A stretch of 64,000 nt of DNA from Pseudomonas mangrovi (GCF_003052585.1 NZ_QASN01000020.1:718501-782500); one strand, 5' to 3'. Positions 14,128 through 27,010 are shown, counted from the first letter of the stretch. Program-made: numbers and translations. Notes: generated by a model not told the origin, from the letters alone.

Positions 14128-14157
14128 TTGGCGGACGCTGCAATTTTCGGGCACAAT
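14128..14157 (+). promoter_or_regulatory. Possible promoter of infA
   Basis: TTGGCG (14128-14133) and CACAAT (14152-14157) are 18 bases apart, just after the bpt stop and 63 bases before the infA start. Both hexamers match sigma-70 only partly. Spacing and position support a separate infA promoter, but this is inference. Confidence 0.35.
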
Positions 14158-14219
14158 GCACGCCGTTTTTGCCGGCTTATGCTGGCCACTCACCAAGAAA
14201 TTCCCGAGGGCTCTACTGC

Positions 14220-14438
14220 ATGTCGAAAGAAGACAGCTTCGAAATGGAAGGCACTGTCGTCGACACCCTGCCCAACACCATGTTTCGCGTGGAGTTGGAA
14301 AATGGGCACGTCGTTACCGCGCACATCTCCGGAAAGATGCGCAAGAACTACATCCGCATTCTGACCGGCGACAAGGTACGGGTAGAACTGACTCCCTACG
14401 ATCTGAGCAAAGGCCGCATCACCTACCGCGCCCGCTGA
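14220..14438 (+). CDS. infA: Translation initiation factor IF-1
   Basis: A 72-residue OB-fold protein that binds the 30S A site during initiation. It reads [19 protein letters not shown] at the start and [19 protein letters not shown] near the end, the standard bacterial IF-1 pattern. The in-frame start 17 codons upstream is rejected because family members begin MSKED. It is monocistronic in appearance: a promoter candidate lies upstream and a strong bidirectional terminator (14450-14477) follows. It sits between bpt and the convergent clpA, a common gammaproteobacterial position. Confidence 0.98.
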
Positions 14439-14449
14439 AACCGCTCAGA

Positions 14450-14477
14450 AAAACGCCCAGCATCTGCTGGGCGTTTT
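14450..14477. terminator. Bidirectional terminator between infA and clpA
   Basis: AAAACGCCCAGCA and its complement TGCTGGGCGTTTT flank a short loop, with A and T runs at the ends, so the hairpin can stop transcription from both infA (plus) and clpA (minus, ending at 14494). Confidence 0.9.
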
Positions 14478-14493
14478 CGTTTCCGCAACTAAC

Positions 14494-16764
<2,271 letters not shown>

Positions 16765-16792
16765 GGCTTCACCTCATATCCGGGCGGCTGCT

Positions 16793-17146
16793 TCAGCCGT
16801 CCTTCTCTATCTCACAGAGTAGCGGATGCTGGCTCTCTCTTGCATATTGGTTCACCTGCATTGCCTTGGTTTCGGCGATATCGCGGGTGAAAAGGCCACA
16901 AACTGCCCTGCCTTCTGTATGAACGGTCAACATGATTTTAGTTGCCGCTTCCCGATTGTGATTGAAGAAGACCTCGAGGACCTCGACCACGAAGTCCATT
17001 GGTGTGTAGTCGTCGTTGAACAGCACCACCTTGTACATCGGCGGCCGCCGTAGCTGGGGCCGGGCCTCCTGCAGGGCCAGACCGCTGGCGTCGTCTTCCG
17101 CAGGTTGCTGGCTGTCTTGATTGAATGTTAGTCGAATAGCTGGCAT
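16793..17146 (-). CDS. clpS: ClpA adaptor protein ClpS (N-recognin)
   Basis: A 117-residue adaptor that binds proteins with N-terminal Leu, Phe, Tyr or Trp and delivers them to ClpA. The core contains [23 protein letters not shown], quoted here only in part: the [10 protein letters not shown] stretch forms the N-degron pocket, and [17 protein letters not shown] is the conserved C-terminal half. The disordered N-terminal tail (about 30 residues, Gln- and Asp-rich) engages the ClpA pore. The start at 17146 (MPAIRLTF) is chosen over an in-frame start 52 codons upstream because of family length. It is divergent from cspD. Confidence 0.96.
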   Translation of the reverse strand: MPAIRLTFNQDSQQPAEDDASGLALQEARPQLRRPPMYKVVLFNDDYTPMDFVVEVLEVFFNHNREAATKIMLTVHTEGRAVCGLFTRDIAETKAMQVNQYARESQHPLLCEIEKDG

Positions 17147-17379
17147 CACAAGCACGCTTGAGTCGGGACTGGATAGATGGAGGATGTGGGATTCTAGATG
17201 GACTTTGACCCGGTTCTCAGGCATCCGACACACGGCCTTGACTATCGGGAAATCAATGTTAAAAAACGTAAATGCCCTTTTACGGGTGTCAGGGCCTCGC
17301 ATTGCTGTCCGGTTCTCCGGATGCGTGGTTGAAGTGGATGATACTCCAGAGATGGGGTCCTTTGCAGAGGGATAACAGC

Positions 17380-17637
17380 ATGCTCAGCGGTAAGGTCAAG
17401 TGGTTCAACAACGCCAAGGGCTATGGATTCATCCTCGCCGACGGCCGAGATGAGGACCTGTTCGCTCATTACTCGGCAATCCAGATGGATGGCTACAAGA
17501 CGCTCAAGGCCGGTCAGGCCGTGCGCTTCGATATCGTGCAGGGACCCAAGGGCTTGCACGCCGTGAACATTTGCTCCGCGATCGCTGAAGCCGGCGTTGC
17601 GACCTCTCAGCAGCAGGAGGCTACCGTCGAGGTTTGA
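17380..17637 (+). CDS. cspD: Cold-shock-domain protein CspD
   Basis: An 85-residue cold-shock-domain protein of the CspD type, which in E. coli binds single-stranded DNA and inhibits replication in stationary phase. RNP1 (KGYGFILA) and RNP2-like (DLFAHYSAI; usually DVFVHYS) motifs are visible, along with an N-terminal [13 protein letters not shown]. The C-terminal tail (about 15 residues, Gln/Glu-rich) is longer than in CspA and typical of CspD. The start at 17380 has GAGGGAT upstream. It is divergent from clpS-clpA, which is the E. coli arrangement too; a hairpin terminator follows. Confidence 0.93.
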   Translation: MLSGKVKWFNNAKGYGFILADGRDEDLFAHYSAIQMDGYKTLKAGQAVRFDIVQGPKGLHAVNICSAIAEAGVATSQQQEATVEV

Positions 17638-17652
17638 GCTCCACGGAAATGA

Positions 17653-17685
17653 AAAAAGCCGGTCATTTGACCGGCTTTCTTTTTA
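17653..17685. terminator. Bidirectional terminator between cspD and icd
   Basis: The 11-bp stem AAAGCCGGTCA/TGACCGGCTTT has a two-base loop and is flanked by A and T runs. It lies 16 bases after the cspD stop and 16 before the icd stop on the opposite strand, so it serves both. Confidence 0.9.
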
Positions 17686-17700
17686 CCGCAAGCGTTGCTT

Positions 17701-18957
17701 TTACATGTGCTCGATCATGGCGTCGCCGAACTGCGAGCAGGATTGCAACTGCGCGCCTTCCATCAGACGCTCGAAGTCATAGGTGACCTTCTTCGCCGCG
17801 ATGGCGCCTTCGGTGCCCTTGATAAGCAGATCGGCCGCTTCGAGCCAGCCCATGTGGCGCAGCATCATCTCGGCGGAGAGGATCAGCGAGCCCGGGTTGA
17901 CCTTGTCCTGACCAGCATACTTGGGCGCAGTGCCGTGGGTCGCTTCGAACATGGCAATGGTGTCGGACAGGTTGGCACCCGGGGCGATGCCGATGCCGCC
18001 CACTTCCGCCGCCAGGGCGTCGGAGAGGTAGTCACCGTTCAGGTTCAGGGTCGCGATCACGTCGTATTCGGCCGGACGCAGCAGGATCTGCTGCAGCATG
18101 GCGTCGGCGATCGCATCCTTGACCACGATGGTCTTGCCGGTATTCGGGTTCTTGAACTGCATCCACGGGCCGCCATCCAGCAGCTCGGCGCCGAACTCGT
18201 CACGCGCGACCTCGTAGCCCCACTCCTTGAAGGCTCCTTCGGTGAACTTCATGATGTTGCCCTTGTGGACGATGGTGACCGAACGACGATCGTTGTCCAC
18301 GGCATACTGCAGGGCCTTGCGCACCAGGCGCTTGGTGCCTTCCAGCGAGACCGGCTTGATGCCGATACCACAGTTCTCGGTAAAACGGATCTTCTTGACG
18401 CCCATTTCCTCGGTAAGGAATTTGATGACCTTCTCGGCCTCAGGCGAACCGGCTTTCCACTCGACGCCGGCATAGATGTCTTCGGAGTTCTCGCGAAAAA
18501 TCACCATGTCCACGTCGCCGGGATTCTTCACCGGGCTTGGTACACCGGTGAACCAGCGTACCGGACGCTGGCAGACGTACAGATCCAGCTCCTGGCGCAA
18601 GGCCACGTTCAGCGAGCGGATACCGCCACCGACCGGCGTGGTCAGCGGGCCCTTGATCGACACGACGTAGTCGCGCACGGCTTCGAGAGTCTCCTTCGGC
18701 AGCCAGGTGTCCTGGTCATAGACCTGGGTGGCCTTCTCGCCGGCATAGATTTCCATCCAGGAGATCTTGCGCTGGCCGTTGTAGGCTTTCTGCACGGCGG
18801 CATCGACCACCTTGATCATCACCGGGGAAATATCCACACCAATGCCGTCACCCTCGATGTAGGGAATGATCGGATTGTTCGGTACGTTGAGGGACATGTC
18901 GGCGTTGACGGTGATTTTGTCACCGCTCGCTGGCACCTGGATCTTTTGGTATCCCAT
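17701..18957 (-). CDS. icd: NADP-dependent isocitrate dehydrogenase
   Basis: A 418-residue TCA-cycle enzyme converting isocitrate to 2-oxoglutarate with NADPH production. The active-site serine that AceK phosphorylates in E. coli corresponds to Ser115 in [13 protein letters not shown]. Substrate and metal segments [19 protein letters not shown] and [19 protein letters not shown] are intact, the latter quoted only to name the site. The start at 18957 ([12 protein letters not shown]) fits the family; upstream in-frame starts do not. Icd competes with AceA (27468) for isocitrate. A palindrome inside its likely promoter (19053-19069) suggests repression. The monomeric idh gene that neighbours icd in P. 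aeruginosa is absent here. Confidence 0.97.
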   Translation of the reverse strand: MGYQKIQVPASGDKITVNADMSLNVPNNPIIPYIEGDGIGVDISPVMIKVVDAAVQKAYNGQRKISWMEIYAGEKATQVYDQDTWLPKETLEAVRDYVVSIKGPLTTPVGGGIRSLNVALRQELDLYVCQRPVRWFTGVPSPVKNPGDVDMVIFRENSEDIYAGVEWKAGSPEAEKVIKFLTEEMGVKKIRFTENCGIGIKPVSLEGTKRLVRKALQYAVDNDRRSVTIVHKGNIMKFTEGAFKEWGYEVARDEFGAELLDGGPWMQFKNPNTGKTIVVKDAIADAMLQQILLRPAEYDVIATLNLNGDYLSDALAAEVGGIGIAPGANLSDTIAMFEATHGTAPKYAGQDKVNPGSLILSAEMMLRHMGWLEAADLLIKGTEGAIAAKKVTYDFERLMEGAQLQSCSQFGDAMIEHM

Positions 18958-19048
18958 GCTGGACTCCGTTGCTCTCGTGGTCTGGTACTTCGTCGCGCGG
19001 GTGACGCAACGAAAGAATCTGTTTGGAGGGGTCTCAAAGAAGCGCTCC

Positions 19049-19077
19049 ATTCTTGTAGTTTTTCTACAAAAAGTCAC
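19049..19077 (-). promoter_or_regulatory. icd promoter with an embedded perfect palindrome (operator candidate)
   Basis: On the minus strand GTGACT (19077-19072) and AAGAAT (19054-19049) are 17 bases apart, a partial sigma-70 match 85-90 bases upstream of icd. Lying across the spacer and into the -10 is the perfect palindrome TTGTAG-TTTTT-CTACAA (19053-19069). Such an overlap is typical of a repressor site. The half-site resembles the TGTAGT/ACTACA repeat upstream of aceA at 27011-27037. The identity of the regulator is inferred, with the RpiR-family protein RccR as the best guess. Confidence 0.5.
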
Positions 19078-19244
19078 GCCTTCGTTCTTCGGCCTTCGCC
19101 CCTCACTGCCTATACAACTGCCTGCAGGCTTGCTCTCGCTCATGTAGTCCCGCGAACAGGTGTGCCTGCCGCGCACTTATCCTAGCAGTTGCTCTGCACT
19201 CCAATGCACTAGGATGATGACCCTCGCCGCAGAGGAGAAAAAGT

Positions 19245-19682
19245 ATGCGCTTCACCCCCCATGTAACCGTTGCGACCATAGTCGAGGACCAGGGTCGCTT
19301 CCTGCTGGTTGAAGAACTGGCCGACGGCCGGGAAGTATTAAACCAGCCTGCCGGACATTTGGAAGCAGACGAAAGTCTCACCCAGGCGGCGCTGCGCGAA
19401 ACCCTCGAAGAAACCGGCTGGGAAGTCGAGCTTACCGCCGTCACCGGCATCTATCTGTACACCGCCCCCAGCAACGGCATCACCTATCAACGTGTCTGCT
19501 TTGCTGCCCGCCCGATCAGACACTGCGACGAGTTGCCGCTTGATGACGGCATCATCGGGCCACGCTGGCTGACCCGCGCCGAGCTCGCCGAACAGCCGCA
19601 GCGCTGGCGCAGCGAGCTGGTAATGCGCTGCATCGACGACTATCTGGCCGGCTCGCGCCACTCTCTGAGCCTGATTCGTTGA
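19245..19682 (+). CDS. NudJ-like Nudix hydrolase
   Basis: A 145-residue Nudix pyrophosphatase. The box starts at Gly37 with GHLEADESL and ends with RETLEETGW (about residues 52-60), fitting the GX5EX7REUXEEXGU pattern, with the three metal-binding glutamates present. It resembles E. coli NudJ, which hydrolyses nucleoside di- and triphosphates and the thiamine precursor HMP-PP; the true substrate cannot be read from sequence. GGAG lies ten bases before the ATG. It is encoded 73 bases upstream of mnmA on the same strand, a conserved pairing in Pseudomonas and Enterobacteria, which hints at a link with tRNA modification or nucleotide cleansing. Confidence 0.87.
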   Translation: MRFTPHVTVATIVEDQGRFLLVEELADGREVLNQPAGHLEADESLTQAALRETLEETGWEVELTAVTGIYLYTAPSNGITYQRVCFAARPIRHCDELPLDDGIIGPRWLTRAELAEQPQRWRSELVMRCIDDYLAGSRHSLSLIR

Positions 19683-19755
19683 GCGCTCTGACGACGGATA
19701 GAGCGCAGCCCTTCTGTTAGAATCCGCGGTTTTCCGCAGTCACTGTCCTATTCCC

Positions 19756-20871
19756 ATGACCGAGCCAGCCAAAACCCGTGTGATCGTCGGCATGTCCGGC
19801 GGCGTGGACTCCTCCGTTTCCGCACTTCTGCTGCTGGAGCAGGGCTATCAGGTGGAAGGCCTGTTCATGAAGAACTGGGAGGAAGACGACGGCACCGAGT
19901 ACTGTACCGCCCGCGAAGACCTGGCCGACGCCCAGGCCGTCTGCGACCGGATCGGGATCAAGCTGCATACGGCGAACTTTGCTGCGGAATACTGGGACAA
20001 CGTGTTCGAGCACTTCCTGGCCGAGTACAAGGCCGGGCGCACGCCGAATCCGGACATCCTCTGCAACCGCGAGATCAAGTTCAAAGCCTTCCTGGAATAC
20101 GCGCTGAGCCTGGGCGCGGACCTGATAGCCACCGGCCACTACGTGCGTCGCCGCGATGTCAAGGGCCGGACCGAATTGCTCAAGGGCCTGGATCCGAACA
20201 AGGACCAGAGCTACTTCCTGCATGCCGTCGGCGGCGAGCAGATCGCCAGAACCCTGTTCCCGGTCGGTGAACTGGAAAAGCCCGCCGTGCGCGCGATCGC
20301 CGAAAAGTACCAACTGGCCACTGCCAAGAAGAAAGACTCGACCGGCATCTGCTTCATCGGCGAACGACGCTTCAGCGATTTTCTCAAGCAGTACCTGCCA
20401 GCCCAGCCCGGCGACATCGAGACCACCACCGGCGAGGTCATCGGCCGCCATCACGGCCTGATGTACCACACCATCGGCCAGCGCCAGGGGCTCGGCATCG
20501 GCGGCATGAAAGACGCCGGGGACGAGCCTTGGTACGTACTGCGCAAGGATCTGACTCGCAACGTGCTTGTCGTCGGTCAGGGCAACGCCCATCCGTGGCT
20601 GTTCTCCATGGGCCTGAGCGTCAGCCAGGTCTACTGGGTCAATCCGATCGACATCCCCACCGAAGGCTTGCGCCTGACGGCCAAGGTGCGTTACCGCCAG
20701 GCAGATCAAGCCTGTACCCTTCGTTGCAGCGGCGCCGGCTACCACCTGACCTTCGATCAGCCACAGCGTGCAGTTACGTCGGGGCAGTCGGTGGTGCTCT
20801 ACGACGGCGAGATCTGCCTGGGTGGCGGCGTCATCGAGTCGATGGACGGCGTGCCGGAGCAGCAAGCATGA
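19756..20871 (+). CDS. mnmA: tRNA-specific 2-thiouridylase MnmA
   Basis: A 371-residue ATP-pyrophosphatase that thiolates U34 of Lys, Glu and Gln tRNAs, taking sulfur from TusE (encoded at 1335). The P-loop is [14 protein letters not shown] (residues 12-25). The catalytic cysteines are Cys103 ([12 protein letters not shown]) and Cys199 ([13 protein letters not shown]), matching E. coli Cys102 and Cys199. GHYVRR and FFTIGQR-type segments (here [14 protein letters not shown]) are complete. A TAGAAT sequence at 19718-19723 could be its -10. The stop overlaps the hflD start (ATGA), so they form one operon. Confidence 0.97.
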   Translation: MTEPAKTRVIVGMSGGVDSSVSALLLLEQGYQVEGLFMKNWEEDDGTEYCTAREDLADAQAVCDRIGIKLHTANFAAEYWDNVFEHFLAEYKAGRTPNPDILCNREIKFKAFLEYALSLGADLIATGHYVRRRDVKGRTELLKGLDPNKDQSYFLHAVGGEQIARTLFPVGELEKPAVRAIAEKYQLATAKKKDSTGICFIGERRFSDFLKQYLPAQPGDIETTTGEVIGRHHGLMYHTIGQRQGLGIGGMKDAGDEPWYVLRKDLTRNVLVVGQGNAHPWLFSMGLSVSQVYWVNPIDIPTEGLRLTAKVRYRQADQACTLRCSGAGYHLTFDQPQRAVTSGQSVVLYDGEICLGGGVIESMDGVPEQQA

Positions 20872-21491
20872 GCCCATTGCAGGAGCAACTGGTCGCCCTC
20901 GGCGCCGTCTTCGAAGCCGCCGTCCTCGCGGATCGCCTGGCGCGGACCGGCCAGATCAGTGAAGCGGGCCTTGGGTGCATGTTCGGCAGCCTGCTGGCCC
21001 GCGATCCAAAGAACACGCTCGAGGTTTACGGCGGCGACGATTTCAGCCTGCGCGACGGCTACAAGGCATTGCATAGCGCCCTCAGCCGCGACCCCGCGAC
21101 CCTGCAGCGCGAGCCGCTGCGCTACGCCCTGGCGATGATTGCACTGGAGCGCAAGCTCGACCGCCGTGACGACATGCTCGACGTCATCGGCAGCCGGCTT
21201 GAGCAGATCCGTCTGCAGGTCGGTCATTTCGGCCTGACCCACGACAACGTCGCGGCAGCCTTCGGCGGCCTCTATCAGGACACCATCAGCACCTTCAGCC
21301 AGCGCATCCAGGTGCATGGCGAGATGCGCTACCTGCAGCAGGCCGGCACCGCCTCGCGTATCCGCGGACTGCTGCTCGCCGGGATTCGCTCGGCGCGGCT
21401 CTGGCGTCAGCTCGGCGGACACCGCTGGCAGCTGGTTTTCAGCCGCGGCAAGCTGCTGCGCGAACTGCAACCGATGCTGGATCGGCAATGA
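20868..21491 (+). CDS. hflD: High-frequency lysogenisation protein HflD homologue
   Basis: A 207-residue mostly helical protein of the HflD family, membrane-associated in E. coli, where it binds phage lambda CII. Its normal cellular role is not settled. It reads [18 protein letters not shown] at the start and [24 protein letters not shown] in the middle, both family features. The ATG overlaps the mnmA stop by four bases, as in E. coli, so it is recognised by both sequence and context. Its stop overlaps the downstream transporter start by four bases as well. Confidence 0.92.
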   Translation: MSPLQEQLVALGAVFEAAVLADRLARTGQISEAGLGCMFGSLLARDPKNTLEVYGGDDFSLRDGYKALHSALSRDPATLQREPLRYALAMIALERKLDRRDDMLDVIGSRLEQIRLQVGHFGLTHDNVAAAFGGLYQDTISTFSQRIQVHGEMRYLQQAGTASRIRGLLLAGIRSARLWRQLGGHRWQLVFSRGKLLRELQPMLDRQ

Positions 21492-22363
21492 GCCCCGCCG
21501 CCGTCAGGGCGGTGAAGCCGCTGCAGGGCGCTGCACTGCTGGCTCTTTCGGCGTTGCTGTTCTCGCTGATGGGCGTCGGCATACGCGAAGTCTCGACCAG
21601 CGTCGGCAACGAGTCGGTGGTGTTCTTTCGCAACCTGGTCGGGGTGATCCTGTTCCTGCCGCTGATCCTTGCTCGCGGGATCCAGCCGCTGAAGACCCGG
21701 CGACTCAAGTCCCACCTGTGGCGCACCACCTACGGTCTGGCGGCGATGTACTGCTTCTTCTACGCCATCGCCCATCTACCGCTGGCCGACGCCATGCTGT
21801 TCACCTACGCAGCGCCGGTGTTCACCCCGATCATCGCCTGGTGGTGGCTGAAAGAGCCGCTGTCGCGACGCATGCTCGGCATGGCGCTGATCGGCCTGGC
21901 CGGCGTGCTGCTGGTTGCAAAACCAAGCGCCGCGATTCTGGACAGCCTGTCTCTGGTTGGCGTGGCGGCGAGTCTGCTGGCGGCCTTCGCCTTCGTCTCG
22001 ATCCGCGAAATGAGCGACACCGAACCGGTCTATCGCATCGTCTTCTACTTCTCCCTGTTCAGCGCACTGGCATCGGCCATCCCGCTGATCTGGGCCTGGC
22101 AGCCGCTGAGCCTGCGCGAGCTGGTGCTGCTAGGCGTCATCGGCCTGCTCGCCACCACCAGCCAACTGGTGATGTCCAAGGCCTACAGCCTGGCGCCGCC
22201 CGGCATCATTGGTCCGTTCGCCTACCTGGCCATCGTGTTTTCCGGGATCATCGCCTGGCTGGCGTGGGATGAAACGCCCGGCCTGACCTCGCTGATCGGC
22301 GCCGGCATGATCTTCACCGCCAGCCTGCTGTCGATTCCGCGCCGGTCCAAACCATCTTCCTGA
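21488..22363 (+). CDS. EamA/DMT-family transporter
   Basis: A 291-residue inner-membrane protein with about ten hydrophobic helices in two five-helix repeats, the EamA (RhaT-like) fold of the drug/metabolite transporter superfamily. Visible landmarks are [15 protein letters not shown] (helix 2), [20 protein letters not shown] (helices 3-4, with the conserved APVF) and the second-repeat [20 protein letters not shown]. The substrate cannot be inferred. It overlaps hflD by four bases, so it appears to be the third gene of the mnmA operon. purB follows after 66 bases. Confidence 0.85.
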   Translation: MSPAAVRAVKPLQGAALLALSALLFSLMGVGIREVSTSVGNESVVFFRNLVGVILFLPLILARGIQPLKTRRLKSHLWRTTYGLAAMYCFFYAIAHLPLADAMLFTYAAPVFTPIIAWWWLKEPLSRRMLGMALIGLAGVLLVAKPSAAILDSLSLVGVAASLLAAFAFVSIREMSDTEPVYRIVFYFSLFSALASAIPLIWAWQPLSLRELVLLGVIGLLATTSQLVMSKAYSLAPPGIIGPFAYLAIVFSGIIAWLAWDETPGLTSLIGAGMIFTASLLSIPRRSKPSS

Positions 22364-22390
22364 CTTCGAGCCGGCGCGTTTCATGTATGA

Positions 22391-23800
<1,410 letters not shown>

Positions 23801-23818
23801 TCTCGGGATGCTTCCTGT

Positions 23819-23848
23819 ACGCCCGGCGAAGTCCGGGCGTTTTTATTT
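23819..23848 (+). terminator. Rho-independent terminator after purB
   Basis: The stem ACGCCCGG/CCGGGCGT around a six-base loop is followed by TTTTATTT, 18 bases after the purB stop. Confidence 0.9.
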
Positions 23849-23866
23849 GAATTCAAGGTTTTGAAG

Positions 23867-25033
23867 ATGAATGCTGATGTACCACTACAACTGCTCGGCG
23901 GCCTGACTGCACGCCAGTTCCTCAAGGACTACTGGCAGCGCAAACCTCTACTGGTGCGCCAGGCCATTCCCGACTTCGAGAGTCCGATCAGCCCCGATGA
24001 GCTGGCCGGCCTTGCGCTCGAGGAAGAAGTGGAGTCGCGCCTGGTCATCGAGCATGGCGAGCACCCCTGGGAGCTGCGCCGCGGCCCTTTCGAAGAAGAC
24101 ACCTTCAGCCAACTGCCGGAGCGCGACTGGACCCTGCTGGTGCAGGCGGTCGATCAATTCGTTCCCGAAGTCGCCGAGTTACTGGAGCATTTCCAGTTTC
24201 TGCCGAGCTGGCGCATCGATGACGTGATGATCAGCTTTGCGGCACCCGGTGGTGGCGTCGGTCCGCACTACGACAACTACGACGTATTCCTGCTGCAGGG
24301 CCATGGCACGCGGCGCTGGCGGATCGGCCAGATGTGCGACAGCGACAGCCCGCTGCTGGCCCACGCCGACCTGCGCATCCTCGCCGACTTCGAACAGACC
24401 GAGGAGTGGGTGCTGGAGCCCGGCGACATGCTCTATCTGCCGCCACGCCTGGCTCACTACGGCACGGCCGAGGACGGCTGCATGACCTACTCGGTAGGCT
24501 TCCGCGCGCCCAGCGCCGCCGAAGTACTCACCCACTTCACCGACTTCCTCGCGCAGTTCCTGCCGGACGAGGAGCGCTACAGCGACGCCGGCATAGCGCC
24601 GAGCAGCGACCCGCACCAGATCCAGCGAGACTCGCTGGATCGACTCAAGGCACTACTGACCGAACACATGAGCGACGAACGCCTGCTGCTGACCTGGTTT
24701 GGCCAGTTCATGACCGAGCCACGCTACCCCGAGCTGGTCGCCGGCGAAGAAATGCCGCTGGGCGAGTTCCTCGATGCCATGGAGAACGGCGCCGTGTTGC
24801 TGCGCAATCCGAGCGCACGCCTGGCCTGGAGCGAGATCGACCTGGGGCTGATGCTTTTCGCCAGCGGACAGAGCCGATTGCTCTCTGCCGAGCTGAGGGA
24901 GCTGCTCAAGCTGATCTGTTCGGCGGAATCGCTGCATCTTGCAAACCTTTCCGAATGGCTCAGCCACGAAGACGCGCGCACCCTGCTGTGGGAGCTGATC
25001 AAACAGGGCAGCCTGGAGTTCGCCAATGACTGA
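23867..25033 (+). CDS. roxA: Ribosomal protein uL16 arginine hydroxylase (RoxA/YcfD family)
   Basis: A 388-residue Fe(II)/2-oxoglutarate-dependent JmjC-type oxygenase. The E. coli homologue hydroxylates an arginine of ribosomal protein uL16. Iron ligands are visible as His134 and Asp136 (GPHYDNYDVFLLQ) and His197 (PPRLAHYGTA). LLGGLTARQFLKDYWQRKPLLVR, quoted only as the N-terminal family region, and the C-terminal winged-helix dimer region (after residue 280) complete the family plan. The ATG at 23867 is preferred to an in-frame TTG six bases earlier. It overlaps the GNAT gene by eight bases. Cytoplasmic, oxygen-dependent translation modifier. Confidence 0.9.
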   Translation: MNADVPLQLLGGLTARQFLKDYWQRKPLLVRQAIPDFESPISPDELAGLALEEEVESRLVIEHGEHPWELRRGPFEEDTFSQLPERDWTLLVQAVDQFVPEVAELLEHFQFLPSWRIDDVMISFAAPGGGVGPHYDNYDVFLLQGHGTRRWRIGQMCDSDSPLLAHADLRILADFEQTEEWVLEPGDMLYLPPRLAHYGTAEDGCMTYSVGFRAPSAAEVLTHFTDFLAQFLPDEERYSDAGIAPSSDPHQIQRDSLDRLKALLTEHMSDERLLLTWFGQFMTEPRYPELVAGEEMPLGEFLDAMENGAVLLRNPSARLAWSEIDLGLMLFASGQSRLLSAELRELLKLICSAESLHLANLSEWLSHEDARTLLWELIKQGSLEFAND

Positions 25034-25454
25034 CATCCATATCCGCATTGCCGACTGGCAGCAGGACAACGCAGAGCTGCGGCGCATCCGTGAAACCGTA
25101 TTCATCGCCGAACAGTCTGTGCCGCCGGAACTGGAGTGGGATGCCGAGGATGCCGCAGCGATCCACTTCCTCGCCCTCGACGGCGACTATGCTATCGGCA
25201 CTGCCCGACTGCTCGCCGACGGCCATATCGGTCGCGTCTCGGTGCTTCGCGACTGGCGCGGACTCGGCGTCGGCGATGCACTGTTGCAGGCGGTGATCGC
25301 CGAGGCGGAACGACGCGACCTCAAACAGCAACGGCTCAGCGCACAGGTGCAGGCGACAGCGTTCTACGAGCGGCACGGCTTCACGGTGATCAGCGGTGAG
25401 TTCCTCGACGCAGGCATTCCGCACGTCGACATGCTGCGCGAGAGTCGAGGCTGA
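25026..25454 (+). CDS. GNAT-family acetyltransferase
   Basis: A 142-residue single-domain acetyltransferase. The acetyl-CoA pyrophosphate loop is IGRVSVLRDWRGLGVGDALLQ (Q/RxxGxG/A as RGLGVG, about residues 78-83), and the C-terminal QATAFYERHGFTVISGEFLDAGIPHVDM is the typical GNAT end; both are cited in part to mark the sites. It resembles the ElaA/YjcF type with an N-terminal RIRETVFIAEQSVPPELEWD. The acceptor substrate is unknown. Its ATG lies eight bases inside the end of roxA, so the two are co-expressed. Confidence 0.85.
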   Translation: MTDIHIRIADWQQDNAELRRIRETVFIAEQSVPPELEWDAEDAAAIHFLALDGDYAIGTARLLADGHIGRVSVLRDWRGLGVGDALLQAVIAEAERRDLKQQRLSAQVQATAFYERHGFTVISGEFLDAGIPHVDMLRESRG

Positions 25455-25504
25455 GTTCAGGCACCAGGCAAAACCGGAGCCACTGACGAGTACCGGAGGA
25501 CTGC

Positions 25505-26164
25505 ATGCACAGCAACGACGAAAGCCAGGAGCAATCGCTTGAGCTGGACCTGCAGCCGGAGGAAGCCACCGCCCCCCTGCCTGAGATCGAATTCGAATCC
25601 CCGGGCCGCTTCGCCATCCACAACCCGCCCAGCGAGGTGGTCAGCGCGGACGAGCCGATAGCGGCGCCATTCCGCCTCGGCGAACCGACCCCGCTGCAGC
25701 GCTTCAGTCTGGCGACCGATGCCAGCGCACACGCCCTGGCACTGCTGCAGCAGGCCAGGCGCAGCCTGTGCATCTACAGTGACGATCTCGATCCCTGGTT
25801 GTACAACAATCGCGCGACCCTGGATGCCTGCAGCAAATTCCTCCTCGCCAGCCCGAAGAATCGCCTGCGCATTCTGATCCGTGATCCTTCGCGCCTGATC
25901 CGCGACGGCCATCGCCTGCTGAGCCTTTCACGCAAACTCTCCAGCAGTTGCTGGATTCGCAAGATGAACCCGGACTACCCTGCCGAGGAGATGGCCTTTC
26001 TGCTCGCCGACGGCAGGGGCCTGCTGATGCGCCCGGATCCCGGCGAAACCGCAGGGTATGTCCTCTACGAAGACCTGGGGCGTGGCCGCCAGTGCCAGGG
26101 GCAGTTCGACCAGGCCTGGGAAACCAGTGTCAGCGATCCCAATCTGAGGAGCATGCTGCTGTGA
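25505..26164 (+). CDS. Conserved hypothetical protein, phospholipase-D-like fold (DUF7931-type)
   Basis: A 219-residue protein I recognise only as a conserved Pseudomonas gene next to the GNAT gene. The first 70 residues are acidic and proline-rich, probably disordered. Residues about 80-205 look like a phospholipase-D-like alpha/beta domain (SLCIYSDDLDPWLYNN, then RLRILIRDPSRLI and GRGLLMRPDP), but no HKD catalytic motif is seen, so an enzyme role is not supported. No signal peptide. GGAGGA lies before the ATG. The stop overlaps the next gene's GTG start (GTGA), implying coupling to the secretin-like protein. Confidence 0.75.
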   Translation: MHSNDESQEQSLELDLQPEEATAPLPEIEFESPGRFAIHNPPSEVVSADEPIAAPFRLGEPTPLQRFSLATDASAHALALLQQARRSLCIYSDDLDPWLYNNRATLDACSKFLLASPKNRLRILIRDPSRLIRDGHRLLSLSRKLSSSCWIRKMNPDYPAEEMAFLLADGRGLLMRPDPGETAGYVLYEDLGRGRQCQGQFDQAWETSVSDPNLRSMLL

Positions 26165-26967
26165 ACCGATTTGCCACGCTCATCCTGTTGCTGCTCTGCA
26201 GCATGCCGGTCTCGGCAGCCACCGAAGTGCTGCCGCTGGGCTACCGCACTGCCGACGAGGTGCTACCGATAGTCAGCTCGGTTCTCGGCGACCAGGGTCG
26301 CGCCAGCGCCTACGGCAACCAACTGGTCATCAGTGCCCCCGCCGACAAGATCGCGGAAATCCGCGCCCTGCTCGCCCAGCTGGATACCGCGCCACGGCGC
26401 CTGCTGATCAGCCTCGACACCAGCGAGTCCTCCGCCAGCGACAGCCATGGCTATCGCGTCGACGGCGCCGCCAGCGCCGGCAACGTGCAGATAGAAGCCG
26501 GCCGCGGCGAACGCAACGGCCGCGACAACGTGCGCATCATCCGGCGCAACACCGACAGTCGCGGCGGCGGTGTACAGCAGGTACATGCCAGCGAGGGCTC
26601 GCCTGCGCTGATCCAGGTCGGCCAGAGCGTGCCGCTCACCAGCACCAGTGTCGGCCCTTATGGCCAGGTACATCAGCAGACCCAGTATCGCAACGTGACC
26701 CGCGGCTTCTATGTGACTGCGCGAGTGGTTGGCGATCAGGTGCAGGTGGATGTCAGCAGCAACAACGACCGAATGAGCCAGTCCCAGCCAGGCGTGGTGG
26801 ATATCCAGAGCACTGACACCCGCCTTCGCGGCCGGCTCGGCGAATGGCTGCCGTTGGGAGGCCTTAACGAGAGCTACCAGCAGTCGGATGATGGCTTCCT
26901 GCGTCGTCATTCCACCCAGGGCCGCGAAGACCTGACCATGCGTCTGAAAGTGGAACTACTGGATTGA
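26161..26967 (+). CDS. Exported protein with a secretin N1-type domain
   Basis: A 268-residue protein starting at GTG 26161 inside the previous stop. The first 20 residues (NRFATLILLLLCSMPVSAA) are a signal peptide. Residues about 22-75 (LGYRTADEVLPIVSSVL...ISAPADKIAEIRALLAQLD) match the NolW/secretin short N-domain that forms periplasmic rings. The C-terminal half contains GSPALIQVGQSVPLTSTSV and QTQYRNVTRGFYVTARVVGD, like the segment that precedes the secretin gate, but the gate itself is missing. A lone secretin-like periplasmic protein is odd; the partner is unknown and no secretion genes are nearby. Confidence 0.75.
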   Translation: MNRFATLILLLLCSMPVSAATEVLPLGYRTADEVLPIVSSVLGDQGRASAYGNQLVISAPADKIAEIRALLAQLDTAPRRLLISLDTSESSASDSHGYRVDGAASAGNVQIEAGRGERNGRDNVRIIRRNTDSRGGGVQQVHASEGSPALIQVGQSVPLTSTSVGPYGQVHQQTQYRNVTRGFYVTARVVGDQVQVDVSSNNDRMSQSQPGVVDIQSTDTRLRGRLGEWLPLGGLNESYQQSDDGFLRRHSTQGREDLTMRLKVELLD

Positions 26968-27010
26968 GGAATATCGCTGAAAGGCCCGCGTTTGGGGCCT
27001 GCGGCGAATA

